DNA from: an uncultured Salinisphaerales bacterium
GTDB lineage: Bacteria; Pseudomonadota; Gammaproteobacteria; Nevskiales; CAJXLF01
Reading direction: 5' to 3'
Assembly: GCA_913055805.1 (NCBI GenBank)
Contig: CAJXLF010000004.1
Coordinates: 186,001 to 250,000 of the forward strand
DNA length: 64,000 nt
Position 1 is the first letter of the stretch; every line of letters starts with the position of its first letter. Positions 52,214 through 61,350 of this stretch are shown piece by piece. A program made the translations under genes and the position numbers. The notes below the pieces were generated by a model, which ran no database searches, was not told the DNA's origin, and saw only the letters and a list, made by a program, of their open reading frames with translations.

Positions 52214-54250
52214 ATGTCTAGACAAGCTTTCGGCAGGGCTTGTGGAACCCTTATTTCTACACTGGTGCTGAGCTTGGCGCTGGCCGCCTGTGGCGGTAGC
52301 GACGAGGGCGGCGATTCCACCAAGAGTCCGGATTTACCCGCTCCACAAGCTTCTGTCACGCTGAATTGTCCCACAACGCTACCAGTGGGCGTCAGCGGTC
52401 AGTGCAGCGCTAGCTGTACTACAACCTCTGTCGATAAAAATGGCAACAGGAACACCTCGACAGGGTGCCCTTCTTTCCGTTGCGAAAGCCAGAATGATCA
52501 GATAGCAGAAGTCGTAAGCTCCAATGACGCCGCTGACTCTTGCCAAATTCGGGGCGTGAGCGAGAACATCGTAGACATTGTTGGCATCAGCTCTGTGGGG
52601 AATGGCAGCGATACCGTGCAGATCACCAATGCCGCTATCACCCAGTTCGAAATTCAGCCGGACACGATGACCTTGCCGGTCGGTGTAAGTCAGCAGGCTC
52701 AAGCCTTTGGGGACTTTACCGATGGCGTAACCCGTCAAGTTACCACCAGCACCAACTGGGTTTCAGCCACGCCCGCTGTTGCGGCTGTTGGGAACGCCAA
52801 TCCGGTTCAGGGTCTGGTTACTGGCGTGATGTCAGATCCGACGGCAGTAACCGTTACCGGCACCTATATTCCGGACAATAATTATCTGGATACTCTTCAG
52901 GTAACTGTTAACGATGCAGTGATTGTCAATGGTGGCTTGTGTGTGATGCCTGCCCCTGCAGGGTACGCTTTCAATGCAGCGGCTCCTTGCATTCCATTGG
53001 CGCAGCGTCCCGCTTGCGCGCCGGGTAATACAGTCATCAACCTTAACCAAACTCAGCAATTCGTTGCCTTTGGTGAATTTACGAATGGCGACTCTTGCGA
53101 CCTGACCCGAACTGTCGACTGGTCCCTGAATCCACTTATTACTAATGCGGATATCGATACTATCGGTCCTGATTTCGGCTTGGTAACAGCGGGTGATACG
53201 ACCGGCTCCACCAATGTGACCGCTGTTTTTACCCACTCTGGCGGAACAGAAACCGGTTCGGCACCGCTAACAATTGGCGGCGGTGGCCGTATTGCAGCCA
53301 ATTCGCTCAACGTGGGTATCCCGGTTGAAGATACCAATAACGATGGCGTGCTGAATGGTGCCGATGATCTACAGAAAGTTGTCTGTTTGGGCGCCTATGA
53401 CCTGGTTCAGGGTCTGCAGGAAAGCGATGACTTACCCGCAGCCAAACAAACCTATGCGAATCATAGGATATGTCAGGATGGGGGCACTTCCGGTGATTGC
53501 GACGAGGCCGATTTCGGTAGTGTAGTAACTCCCGTCAATCAAACCATCAATCTGGTTGAGTGGACTATTGGCGGTGACTACTTCACGGGTGGTCAGTGTG
53601 TGACATCGGATACGGGTCCGGTTGGCGCAGATAACGATCCTCCTGCTGTGGTGGGTAGCACGACCGACTTCACATTGCCGGAAACTGATGACCCGGCAAT
53701 CAAGGGTAATATTAGCCCGACGGGTGAGTTGCGAATTGGTACGGCCTGCGTTGAAGGCACGCTCACCATCAACGGTGTGCCGGGCAGTTCAACGGACGGT
53801 TTGACCGCAATTATATTGCCGGCTACCAGTGATGAAGTGCTGGGTCAGGCTGTGCAACTCTGTAACACTCTTGTGCCTCTGTTCCTGCTTGGTGGTGATG
53901 AGGGTGCGGGCGCAACGGTTCAACTTGTGGCCGCTGTGTCTGACATCCTGAATCCATTGCTGTTGGCATTGGGTGAAGGTGGTCTGGATGATGTGCTGAA
54001 TACGGTTTTGACCCAGGTCAGCGACAATCTGACCAGTGAGGATACGGGCGCGTTGAGTCCGCTTCTTACGCCAATCCTGGGTGACGTTGTACAAGGCATC
54101 GTGGACGAAAATGTCTTTAGCCCGGTCAACTGTGCGCTTGGCACGCTGCTGCAAGGCCTGCTGGGAGGGGATCCCAGTGAAATAGCCGCCTTGGCGGAGT
54201 GTGCGCCTGACCCGTCGAATTTCGCGCCATCGCAGACTACTGATCCCTAA
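52214..54250 (+). CDS. Surface lipoprotein with bacterial Ig-like repeats
   Basis: A 678-residue protein: MSRQAFGRAC and LSLALAAC give a lipobox at Cys26, then CGGSDEGGDS. Following residues show two Ig-like beta-sandwich segments (VTLNCPTTLPVGVSGQCSA and LPVGVSQQAQAFGDFTDG), as in Big2-type adhesins, then a likely calcium-binding loop DTNNDGVLNGADD near residue 371, and a C-terminal alpha-helical region. Cysteines occur in pairs, suggesting disulfides. The function is unknown; it may be a surface or outer-membrane partner of the OmpA-like protein that follows. The start at 52214 removes a non-signal leader. Confidence 0.6.
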   Translation: MSRQAFGRACGTLISTLVLSLALAACGGSDEGGDSTKSPDLPAPQASVTLNCPTTLPVGVSGQCSASCTTTSVDKNGNRNTSTGCPSFRCESQNDQIAEVVSSNDAADSCQIRGVSENIVDIVGISSVGNGSDTVQITNAAITQFEIQPDTMTLPVGVSQQAQAFGDFTDGVTRQVTTSTNWVSATPAVAAVGNANPVQGLVTGVMSDPTAVTVTGTYIPDNNYLDTLQVTVNDAVIVNGGLCVMPAPAGYAFNAAAPCIPLAQRPACAPGNTVINLNQTQQFVAFGEFTNGDSCDLTRTVDWSLNPLITNADIDTIGPDFGLVTAGDTTGSTNVTAVFTHSGGTETGSAPLTIGGGGRIAANSLNVGIPVEDTNNDGVLNGADDLQKVVCLGAYDLVQGLQESDDLPAAKQTYANHRICQDGGTSGDCDEADFGSVVTPVNQTINLVEWTIGGDYFTGGQCVTSDTGPVGADNDPPAVVGSTTDFTLPETDDPAIKGNISPTGELRIGTACVEGTLTINGVPGSSTDGLTAIILPATSDEVLGQAVQLCNTLVPLFLLGGDEGAGATVQLVAAVSDILNPLLLALGEGGLDDVLNTVLTQVSDNLTSEDTGALSPLLTPILGDVVQGIVDENVFSPVNCALGTLLQGLLGGDPSEIAALAECAPDPSNFAPSQTTDP

Positions 54251-54316
54251 GGTTCAGATTACGTCAACAGGGGTGGAAAAATGTATTGCATGCAGACAGG
54301 GAAGGAAGGTTCCCCA

Positions 54317-55786
54317 ATGAAGAAAAACTTACTAGCTGCTTCGGTTTTCCTGGGGTTATCAGCACTATCAGTTGCTGCGCAAGCGCAGGGCGAAGAGATC
54401 GAATACGATCTGTCGGAAGTGGTGACTCATGTCGAGGACAACCGCTGGTTTCTGACTTTGCATGGCGGTATCGTTTTCGCGGATGAAAGCGACTTCGATA
54501 ACGGCCCGTCTTTCGGTATTTCGCTGGGCAAACCCTTCCGCAATACCTGGGGTCCAGGTGTATGGGCGTTGGAAACCACCCTTCGCTACGATGATCTGGA
54601 TACCGAGAACGCCGGCAACTACGAGCGTATCGGCCTCTCCGGTCAGGCCTTGTGGTTCCCTTTCTCTGATCCCTTCATTTACCCCAGTGACGGCACCCAT
54701 TACTTCGCCATGGGCGGTATTCAGGGCGCGCGTATTGAATGGCTGGGTGAAGAGTTCGGTGGCTACGGCCCCATGCTCGGCTTGGGTATTCTGCATGACT
54801 GGGACTGGGTGCGTCTGCGTGCCGATGCGCGTTACCGTCTGGATGACGTCAGCGGTAAGGGTGTGGTGCCTGAAGCCAGTTACTACACCTGGGCAACGAC
54901 GCTGGGTGTGACTTTCCCGCTGGGTGAAACGCCTGCATTGCCGGATTACGATCTGGATGATGACGGCGTGCCCAATAACCGTGACAAATGTCCCAATACG
55001 CCTCCGGGCGTGAAAGTGGGTCCGGACGGTTGTCCGCTGGACAGCGATGGTGACGGTGTACCGGATACCTACGACAAATGTCCTGACACCCCCCCGGGCG
55101 TGGCCGTGAATGCTGACGGTTGTCCGCTGGACAGCGACGGCGACGGTGTGCCGGATGGCCGCGACAAGTGTCCTGATACGCCTCCGGGTGTGATCGTGAA
55201 CGCTGATGGCTGCCCGCTGGACAGCGATGGTGACGGCGTACCGGATGGCATCGATCAGTGCCCGGGCACCCTGCCGGGTCTGGAAGTCAACGCCAAGGGC
55301 TGTGTCATCCCGCAGGTCTTCGAACTGCGTGGTGTGCACTTCCTGTTCGACAAGTCGACCCTGCTGCTGGATTCCAAGGTCATTCTTGATCGCGTAGCAG
55401 AGTCGCTCATGAACGAGCCGGATGTGAAAGTCATGATTGCCGGTCATACCGACTGGATTGGCAGCGATGCCTACAACATGAAGCTGTCGCAGGCCCGTGC
55501 CCAGTCGGTGGTGGATTACCTGGTATCCAAGGGTATTCCGGTCGGCCGTCTGAGTGCCCGCGGATTCGGCGAAAGCCAGCCGGTGGAAACCAATGAAACC
55601 GATGCAGGTCGCGAGCATAATCGCCGCGTTGAGATGCATATCCTCGAAGGGGAGAACACTCAGCCGGTAGAAGAAGCTCCGGCCATGTCGGAAGAGGAAG
55701 CTTCCACCATGATGGAGGAAGAGGCTGCGCCTATAGAGGAAGAAGAAATCCCGGGCTCAACCTTCGGGTTACAGCCTCCGGAATAA
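54317..55786 (+). CDS. OmpA family protein with thrombospondin type 3 repeats
   Basis: A 489-residue outer-membrane protein. A signal peptide (residues 1-25) precedes an N-terminal beta-barrel-like domain (to ~200). Four calcium-binding TSP3 repeats (about 211-331) contain DSDGDGVPD and CP-DTPPGV units. The C-terminal OmpA domain (~340-450) has LFDKSTLLLDSK and GHTDWIGSDAYNMKLS, which bind peptidoglycan. A Glu-rich tail (SEEEASTMMEEEAAP) ends the protein. It resembles OprF-like porins. GGAAGG lies upstream of the start. Confidence 0.88.
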   Translation: MKKNLLAASVFLGLSALSVAAQAQGEEIEYDLSEVVTHVEDNRWFLTLHGGIVFADESDFDNGPSFGISLGKPFRNTWGPGVWALETTLRYDDLDTENAGNYERIGLSGQALWFPFSDPFIYPSDGTHYFAMGGIQGARIEWLGEEFGGYGPMLGLGILHDWDWVRLRADARYRLDDVSGKGVVPEASYYTWATTLGVTFPLGETPALPDYDLDDDGVPNNRDKCPNTPPGVKVGPDGCPLDSDGDGVPDTYDKCPDTPPGVAVNADGCPLDSDGDGVPDGRDKCPDTPPGVIVNADGCPLDSDGDGVPDGIDQCPGTLPGLEVNAKGCVIPQVFELRGVHFLFDKSTLLLDSKVILDRVAESLMNEPDVKVMIAGHTDWIGSDAYNMKLSQARAQSVVDYLVSKGIPVGRLSARGFGESQPVETNETDAGREHNRRVEMHILEGENTQPVEEAPAMSEEEASTMMEEEAAPIEEEEIPGSTFGLQPPE

Positions 55787-55803
55787 GGCTTCCGCGCTAA
55801 CTG

Positions 55804-55834
55804 AAAAGCCCGGCCAATGGCCGGGCTTTTTTTA
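55804..55834. terminator. Intrinsic terminator after the OmpA-like gene
   Basis: AAAAGCCCGGCC, AAT loop, GGCCGGGCTTTTTTT: a strong stem with T-run on the plus strand, and an A-run that could also act for the convergent ntrC transcript. Confidence 0.9.
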
Positions 55835-55883
55835 TGCCTGCAACATTTGATTGTTGTCTGATTCAGGCAACTGCAGGATTGGC

Positions 55884-57341
55884 TCAATCGCTGCTGTTCA
55901 TTTTCAGTTCCTTCATCTTGCGCGTCAGGGTATTGCGCCCCCAGCCGAGCAGTTGAGCCGCATCCTGCTTGTGTCCCTTGCTCTGGGCAAGCGCGACTTC
56001 AATGAGGTTGCGCTCGAACTCGGGAACAGCCTGGTCCAGTAAACTGCTGCGGCCGGCCTGTAATTCCCGCTCTGCCCACTGTCTGAGCAGGCTGATCCAG
56101 CTCAGGCCCTCGACCGCTGCAGCCGGTGCTTCACCATTGGCGGTGCTCACCGCCGGGGCGGCTTGTGCGACAGGTTTGCTGGCCTGCATTTCAGAAGGCA
56201 GGTCTTCCATGTGGACTTCGCGGCCGGGGGCCATGACAGTCAGCCAGCGGCAGAGATTCTCCAGTTCACGCACATTGCCGGGCCAGTTGTGGCGGCTGAG
56301 GAAGGCGCGCACCTCCGGCTTGAGAATCTTGGGTTCGGTCTTAAGATCAGCGGCGGCACGATGCAGGAAATGCTGCAGCAGCAGGTCCACATCCTCGCTG
56401 CGCTCACGCAGCGGTGGAATACGGACCCGGATCACATTCAGTCGATGAAACAGATCCTCGCGGAACTCCCCTTTCGCCACCTTGGCTTCCAGGTCCTGGT
56501 GCGTGGCTGCGATGATGCGTACATCGGCGGAGATGGCGGTATGTCCACCCACACGATAGAACTGTCCGTCTGACAGTACACGTAGCAGGCGTGTCTGCAG
56601 ATCGAAGGGCATGTCGCCGATTTCATCCAGAAAGAGCGTGCCCTGATCCGCCTGTTCGAAGCGCCCCTTGCGCTGGGCCTGCGCGCCGGTAAATGCGCCC
56701 TTTTCGTGGCCGAACAGTTCGGATTCCATCAGGTCCTTGGGAATGGCAGCCGTATTGATGGCAATAAAGGGGTTTTCCGCCCGCGGGCTGTGTTCGTGTA
56801 AAGCGCGCGCCACCAGCTCCTTGCCGGTGCCTGACTCGCCCGTGATCAGTACGGTGATATGTGACTGGCTCAGCCGCCCGATGGCGCGGAAGACTTCCTG
56901 CATGGCGGGCGCTTCACCGACCAGAGTGGTCCCCTGTTGCAGGCTGCTAGGCTCGGCCTCGGTCTTGATCTCGCCGCGCTTGGCGGCGCGTTGCACCAAC
57001 TCGACTGCGTCGTCCACGTCGAAGGGTTTGGGCAGGTATTCAAAGGCGCCGCCCTGATAGGCAGCGACAGCGCTGTCCAGGTCGGAATGGGCGGTCATGA
57101 TGATAACCGGCAGGTCCGGCTTTTGCCGGTGTACACGCTCCAGCAGTTCGAGACCATTGATGCCCGGCATGCGTATGTCGGTAATGAGCACGTCGGGCTC
57201 GGCGTCCTCAAGTTCATTCAGCATTTCCACGCCGCCCTCGAAGCACTGGGTATGCATGCCGGCGCCCTGTAGTGAGCGTTCCAGAACCCAGCGTATGGAT
57301 TGGTCGTCATCGACAATCCAGACAGTCAGCGAATTAGGCAT
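55884..57341 (-). CDS. ntrC: Nitrogen regulation response regulator NtrC
   Basis: A 485-residue sigma-54 activator. The receiver domain has VDDDQSIR and the phospho-Asp in LITDIRMPG; the AAA+ domain has Walker A GESGTGKE, GAFTGAQAQ (sigma-54 contact loop) and LFLDEIGDMP; the C-terminal Fis-type HTH has LLGWGRNTLTRKMKEL. It activates glnA and other nitrogen genes at sigma-54 promoters. It overlaps the end of ntrB by 8 bp. The start at 57341 gives MPNSLTVWIVDDD. Confidence 0.95.
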   Translation of the reverse strand: MPNSLTVWIVDDDQSIRWVLERSLQGAGMHTQCFEGGVEMLNELEDAEPDVLITDIRMPGINGLELLERVHRQKPDLPVIIMTAHSDLDSAVAAYQGGAFEYLPKPFDVDDAVELVQRAAKRGEIKTEAEPSSLQQGTTLVGEAPAMQEVFRAIGRLSQSHITVLITGESGTGKELVARALHEHSPRAENPFIAINTAAIPKDLMESELFGHEKGAFTGAQAQRKGRFEQADQGTLFLDEIGDMPFDLQTRLLRVLSDGQFYRVGGHTAISADVRIIAATHQDLEAKVAKGEFREDLFHRLNVIRVRIPPLRERSEDVDLLLQHFLHRAAADLKTEPKILKPEVRAFLSRHNWPGNVRELENLCRWLTVMAPGREVHMEDLPSEMQASKPVAQAAPAVSTANGEAPAAAVEGLSWISLLRQWAERELQAGRSSLLDQAVPEFERNLIEVALAQSKGHKQDAAQLLGWGRNTLTRKMKELKMNSSD

Positions 57342-58392
57342 CTGCCTTCTCCAAGGGTAAGAATATTGAAAATACGGTGTCTCCGGGGCGACTTTGGCAT
57401 TCAATCAACCCGCCGTGCGCATTGATCAGCGACTGGGCAATCGACAGGCCCAGGCCGCTGCCTTCGGCGCGTGAGGTCACCATGGGATAGAAAATCTGTT
57501 CGACCATTTCCGGGTCGATGCCGGGGCCGTTGTCGGCGATATCGATCCGCACCACCAGGCGATAATGATTCGGCCCGATAGTAAAACGCCGCTGTGTACG
57601 GGTACGCAGCGTGATCTTGCCGCGATCACCGATCGCCTGCACGGCATTGCCGACAATATTGAGAAAGACCTGAATCAATTGTTCGGGGTCGGCTTCAAGG
57701 TCGGGAATGCTGGGGTCGTAGTCGCGCTCCAGGCTGATGCCTTCACTGAGTTCGGCCTCGACCAGCTGGCGTACGCGCTCCAGCGGTTCATGCACATTGA
57801 TGGGTTGCATCTCCAGCGGCCGGTTAGGACCCAGCAGCCGGTTGACCAGGTTCTGCAGGCGATCAGCCTCGCCGATAATCACCTGGGTGTATTCCTTGAG
57901 CGTATCGTTGTCCAGTTCCCGTTCCAGCAGCTGGGCCGCGCCACGCAGGCCACCCAGGGGATTCTTGATTTCATGCGCCAGTCCGCGCACGACAACGCGG
58001 CTGGCTTCATGCTGTGCCAGGAGCTGATCGTCGCGTGAAATACGCAAATGCCGGTCCAGGGGGGCGAGTTCCAGCAACAGGCCGCGTTCCCCTTCGGGGC
58101 CCATCAGCGGTGTCACAGAACAGTCCACGGTTACGGTACCGTGCCCCTTGGGCAGGCTCAGCTCACGGGCCGTGTAGGCATGCCGGTTGCGCAGCGCCTC
58201 TTCCAGCTGCTGCTGATGCTGAGCGAGTGACGGCAAGGCGAAGGCCAGAGGCTGGTTCTCGGCATAACGGCTGCTGACGCCGAACAGGACTTCACAGGCC
58301 GGATTGAGATAGCTCACACGCAAGCCGCTGTCGAGACAAAGCACGGCGTTGCTCAGGTTTTCAAGAATCTGTTGCGGGCTCTTTAGTGGCAT
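57334..58392 (-). CDS. ntrB: Nitrogen regulation sensor kinase NtrB
   Basis: A 352-residue cytoplasmic kinase. A PAS domain (about 10-110) precedes LAHEIKNPLGGLRGAAQLLE, with the phosphorylated His, and the ATPase motifs DNGPGI and GSGLGLSIAQSL. It phosphorylates or dephosphorylates NtrC under PII control. The start at 58392 gives MPLKSPQQILENL; longer starts are not supported. An NtrC-type site lies 69 bp upstream. ntrB is separated from glnA by a terminator, so it also has its own promoter. Confidence 0.95.
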   Translation of the reverse strand: MPLKSPQQILENLSNAVLCLDSGLRVSYLNPACEVLFGVSSRYAENQPLAFALPSLAQHQQQLEEALRNRHAYTARELSLPKGHGTVTVDCSVTPLMGPEGERGLLLELAPLDRHLRISRDDQLLAQHEASRVVVRGLAHEIKNPLGGLRGAAQLLERELDNDTLKEYTQVIIGEADRLQNLVNRLLGPNRPLEMQPINVHEPLERVRQLVEAELSEGISLERDYDPSIPDLEADPEQLIQVFLNIVGNAVQAIGDRGKITLRTRTQRRFTIGPNHYRLVVRIDIADNGPGIDPEMVEQIFYPMVTSRAEGSGLGLSIAQSLINAHGGLIECQSRPGDTVFSIFLPLEKADA

Positions 58393-58460
58393 AGCGGCAT
58401 AGAAAAAGCAAAATACGGGCCATCCGGGCGCTATGAAACGGAGTTTTTGCACACGGTCCA

Positions 58461-58477
58461 TGCACAATTATGGTGCA
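58461..58477. promoter_or_regulatory. NtrC binding site upstream of ntrBC
   Basis: TGCACAATTATGGTGCA matches the NtrC consensus TGCACC-N5-GGTGCA at all but one arm position. It sits over a -10-like sequence (CATAAT on the minus strand), consistent with NtrC autoregulation of ntrBC. Confidence 0.8.
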
Positions 58478-58590
58478 TGGACGGCATAGTAGGTAGTTCT
58501 GAGAGGGAAAACGCAGATTTTCTTTCTGCGTAAGGAGTTAGGAACCACTATTCCCCCTTGAGTAAAGGGGGGGCAGGAGGTTGTGGAAAC

Positions 58591-58618
58591 AAAAAAGGCC
58601 CCCTGACCGGGGGCCTTT
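58591..58618 (-). terminator. Intrinsic terminator after glnA
   Basis: On the minus strand GGCCCCCGGTCAGGGGGCC is followed by TTTTTTG, giving a strong hairpin and T-run 22 bp after the glnA stop. It would reduce readthrough into ntrB. Confidence 0.9.
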
Positions 58619-58639
58619 GTCTCGACGATGACCTGGTAC

Positions 58640-60046
58640 TTACAGGCTGTAGTACATGTCGAATTCGACAGGGTGGGTCGTCATGTGCAGACGGGTGACT
58701 TCTTCCATCTTCAGTGCGATGTAGCCGTCAATCATGTCATCACTCATGACGCCGCCAGCCTTCAGGAACTCGCGGTCTTCGCTCAGGGCTTCCAGAGCTT
58801 CCTTCAGGGAGGTAGCTACGTGTGGAATGGCAGCTTCCTCTTCCGGCGGCAGATCATACAGATCCTTGTCCATGGCTTCGCCCGGGTGGATCTTATTCTG
58901 GATGCCGTCCAGGCCGGCCATCATCATGGCGGTGAAGGCCAGATAAGGGTTGGCGGTGGAGTCCGGGAAGCGGACTTCGATACGGCGCGCCTTCGGGTTC
59001 GTCACGTAAGGAATACGGATCGAAGCCGAGCGGTTGCGGGCCGAGTAGGCCAGCAGCACCGGTGCTTCAAAGCCGGGTACCAGACGCTTGTAGCTGTTGG
59101 TGGAGGCGTTGGCGAAGGCGTTGATGGCCTTGGCATGCTTGATGATGCCGCCGATGTAGAACAGCGCCATTTCGCTCAGGCCGCCATACAGGTCGCCGGT
59201 GAACAGGTTGACACCGTCCTTGGCCAGCGACTGGTGAACGTGCATGCCGTTACCGTTATCACCTACCAGTGGTTTCGGCATCATGGTGGCGGTCTTGCCG
59301 TAGGCATGGGCCACATTCTGCACGCAGTACTTGTAGATCAGGACCTCGTCGGCCTTCTTCACCAGGGTGTTGAACTTGCAGCCGATTTCACACTGGCCCG
59401 CAGTCGCCACTTCGTGGTGATGTACTTCGGTTTCCAGATTCATCTCTTCCATGGCCAGGCACATGGCAGAGCGCAGATCCTGCAGAGAATCGACCGGCGG
59501 AACCGGGAAGTAGCCGCCCTTTACGGTTGGGCGGTGGCCCATGTTGCCGTCGGGGAAGACCTTCTCGGAACTCCAGGAGGCTTCCTCGGAGTCGATCTTG
59601 TAGAAGGAGCCGCTGATATCGCTGGACCAATGCACGCTGTCGAACACGAAGAATTCATTCTCCGGGCCGAAGTAGGCAGTGTCGGCGATGCCGGTCGAGT
59701 TCAGGTAGGCAATTGCACGCTTGGCCAGAGAGCGAGGGTCGCGCTCGTAGCCCTGCATGGTAGCCGGCTCGATAACGTCGCAGCGCAGGATCAGTGTGGT
59801 TTCTTCAAAGAACGGGTCAATGACGGCAGTTTCCGGGTCGGGCATCAGAATCATGTCGGATTCGTTAATGCCCTTCCAGCCTGCGATGGAGGAGCCGTCA
59901 AACATCTTGCCCTCTTCCAGCACATCCGCGTCAACGGTGTGAGCGGGCACGGTGACGTGCTGCTCTTTACCCTTCGTATCGCAGAAACGGAAGTCAACAA
60001 ACTTCACGTCCTGCTCTTCAATCATCTTAAGTACGTCAGCCGACAT
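58640..60046 (-). CDS. glnA: Glutamine synthetase, type I
   Basis: A 468-residue enzyme that makes glutamine from glutamate, ammonia and [17 protein letters not shown] is near the N-terminus, [11 protein letters not shown] and NGMHVHQSL line the active site, and [11 protein letters not shown] (Tyr near 397) is the adenylylation site of the GSI-beta class. A strong AGGAGGGG precedes the ATG at 60046. The upstream region carries a sigma-54 promoter and two NtrC sites. Confidence 0.97.
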   Translation of the reverse strand: MSADVLKMIEEQDVKFVDFRFCDTKGKEQHVTVPAHTVDADVLEEGKMFDGSSIAGWKGINESDMILMPDPETAVIDPFFEETTLILRCDVIEPATMQGYERDPRSLAKRAIAYLNSTGIADTAYFGPENEFFVFDSVHWSSDISGSFYKIDSEEASWSSEKVFPDGNMGHRPTVKGGYFPVPPVDSLQDLRSAMCLAMEEMNLETEVHHHEVATAGQCEIGCKFNTLVKKADEVLIYKYCVQNVAHAYGKTATMMPKPLVGDNGNGMHVHQSLAKDGVNLFTGDLYGGLSEMALFYIGGIIKHAKAINAFANASTNSYKRLVPGFEAPVLLAYSARNRSASIRIPYVTNPKARRIEVRFPDSTANPYLAFTAMMMAGLDGIQNKIHPGEAMDKDLYDLPPEEEAAIPHVATSLKEALEALSEDREFLKAGGVMSDDMIDGYIALKMEEVTRLHMTTHPVEFDMYYSL

Positions 60047-60123
60047 GGCCCCTCCTAAGAATTTCTGTTGCAAAATGGCGGTCGCAAGACCACCCCCTAA
60101 TAGAGTTGGCGACCAACATTAAC

Positions 60124-60138
60124 GCAGAAATCGTGCCA
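60124..60138 (-). promoter_or_regulatory. Sigma-54 promoter of glnA
   Basis: On the minus strand TGGCACGATTTCTGC matches the -24/-12 consensus TGGCAC-N5-TTGC with one change (CTGC). The transcription start would lie about 12 bp further on, leaving a leader of about 65 nt before glnA. Confidence 0.85.
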
Positions 60139-60196
60139 GATATAGAGGGGTCATTTCTGCTCACAGACGTCTGTACAGCGGTTAAACTCGATTAAT

Positions 60197-60213
60197 TGCA
60201 CCGTTATGATGCA
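60197..60213. promoter_or_regulatory. NtrC binding site 1 (glnA)
   Basis: TGCACCGTTATGATGCA is nearly a full NtrC palindrome (TGCACC-N5-GGTGCA). Its centre is about 90 bp upstream of the predicted sigma-54 start, suitable for activation by DNA looping. The rest of the 377-bp glnA–glyQ gap (about 60250-60423) shows only a possible -10 for glyQ (TTATACTT at 60357-60364). Confidence 0.85.
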
Positions 60214-60227
60214 TATTCAAACTAGTG

Positions 60228-60244
60228 CGCACCATATATGTGCA
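60228..60244. promoter_or_regulatory. NtrC binding site 2 (glnA)
   Basis: CGCACCATATATGTGCA matches 14 of 17 positions of the NtrC consensus. The centre is 31 bp, three helical turns, from site 1, placing both dimers on the same face of DNA. Confidence 0.8.
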
Positions 60245-60423
60245 AGCCCCGCCTTAGTGCAGTGTTTTCGAGGACTTTAGCTGCTGATTTTTAATCCCGA
60301 ATTCGGGCTTGAACTGGAGAAATAAGCACTGGCTGGTGGCTGCAGCCTCGCATTCGTTATACTTGCGCGCTATTTTGGGGGGCCGCAGCGCAGGCCCCGG
60401 CAGTCCAACCGACGAGTGCAGAC

Positions 60424-61350
60424 ATGGCGGCGAATGCAATCCTGAGTTTTCAGGACCTGATCCTCAAGCTTCAGCATTACTGGGGGCGGCAGGGTTGCGT
60501 GCTGGTTCAGCCACTGGACATGGAAGTCGGCGCCGGTACATTCCATCCTTCCACCTTTCTGCGAGCCATCGGTCCCGAGCCCTGGCATACGGCCTACGTG
60601 CAGCCCTCACGCCGGCCCACCGATGGCCGCTATGGCGAAAACCCCAACCGCCTGCAGCACTATTACCAGTTTCAGGTCATTCTCAAACCCTCGCCGCTGA
60701 ACATTCAGGATCTGTATCTGGAATCGCTCAAGGAACTGGGCATTGATCCGCTGGTGCATGACATCCGTTTCGTGGAAGACAACTGGGAATCCCCCACCCT
60801 CGGCGCCTGGGGACTGGGTTGGGAAGTCTGGCTCAACGGCATGGAAATCACCCAGTTCACGTATTTCCAGCAGGTCGGCGGTATCGACTGCAAGCCTGTG
60901 TCCGGCGAAATCACCTACGGCCTGGAACGTATCGCCATGTACCTGCAGGAAGTGGAAAGCGTCTACGACCTGGTCTGGTGTGAGCATGAAGGCCGGGTCG
61001 TGACCTATGGCGATGTGTTCCACCAGAACGAGGTGGAGCAAAGTACCTATAACTTCGAGCACGCCAATACCGATGCCCTGTTCGCCGCATTCGATGTGGC
61101 CGAAGGCGAATGTAACAAGCTGGTGGCGGCCAATCTGCCCCTGCCTGCCTATGAACAGGTGCTCAAGGCTTCGCACACTTTCAATCTGCTGGACGCGCGC
61201 AAGGCGATTTCCGTGACCGAAAGACAGGCTTATATTCTGCGTGTGCGCAGCCTGGCCCGGGCCGTGGCCCAGACCTATTACGAGGCGCGCGAGGCGCTGG
61301 GATTCCCCATGTGCGGCACCGACGCTCAGGCGGAGGCCGGTCATGACTGA
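60424..61350 (+). CDS. glyQ: Glycine--tRNA ligase, alpha subunit
   Basis: A 308-residue catalytic subunit of the bacterial tetrameric glycyl-tRNA synthetase. [30 protein letters not shown] and [19 protein letters not shown] are class II synthetase alpha-subunit signatures. It overlaps glyS by 8 bp. Length is normal. Confidence 0.97.
   Translation: MAANAILSFQDLILKLQHYWGRQGCVLVQPLDMEVGAGTFHPSTFLRAIGPEPWHTAYVQPSRRPTDGRYGENPNRLQHYYQFQVILKPSPLNIQDLYLESLKELGIDPLVHDIRFVEDNWESPTLGAWGLGWEVWLNGMEITQFTYFQQVGGIDCKPVSGEITYGLERIAMYLQEVESVYDLVWCEHEGRVVTYGDVFHQNEVEQSTYNFEHANTDALFAAFDVAEGECNKLVAANLPLPAYEQVLKASHTFNLLDARKAISVTERQAYILRVRSLARAVAQTYYEAREALGFPMCGTDAQAEAGHD

Noticed and set aside
54950-55310. Tandemly repeated DNA that could suggest a CRISPR-like array
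   Set aside because: The repeats are in frame and encode TSP3 calcium-binding units; there are no unique spacers.
54368-55639. Minus-strand open frame of 423 codons opposite the OmpA-like gene
   Set aside because: Shadow frame; the plus strand has a signal peptide, TSP3 repeats and an OmpA domain.
58628-60058. Plus-strand open frame of 476 codons opposite glnA
   Set aside because: It mirrors glnA almost exactly; glutamine synthetase is unmistakable on the minus strand.
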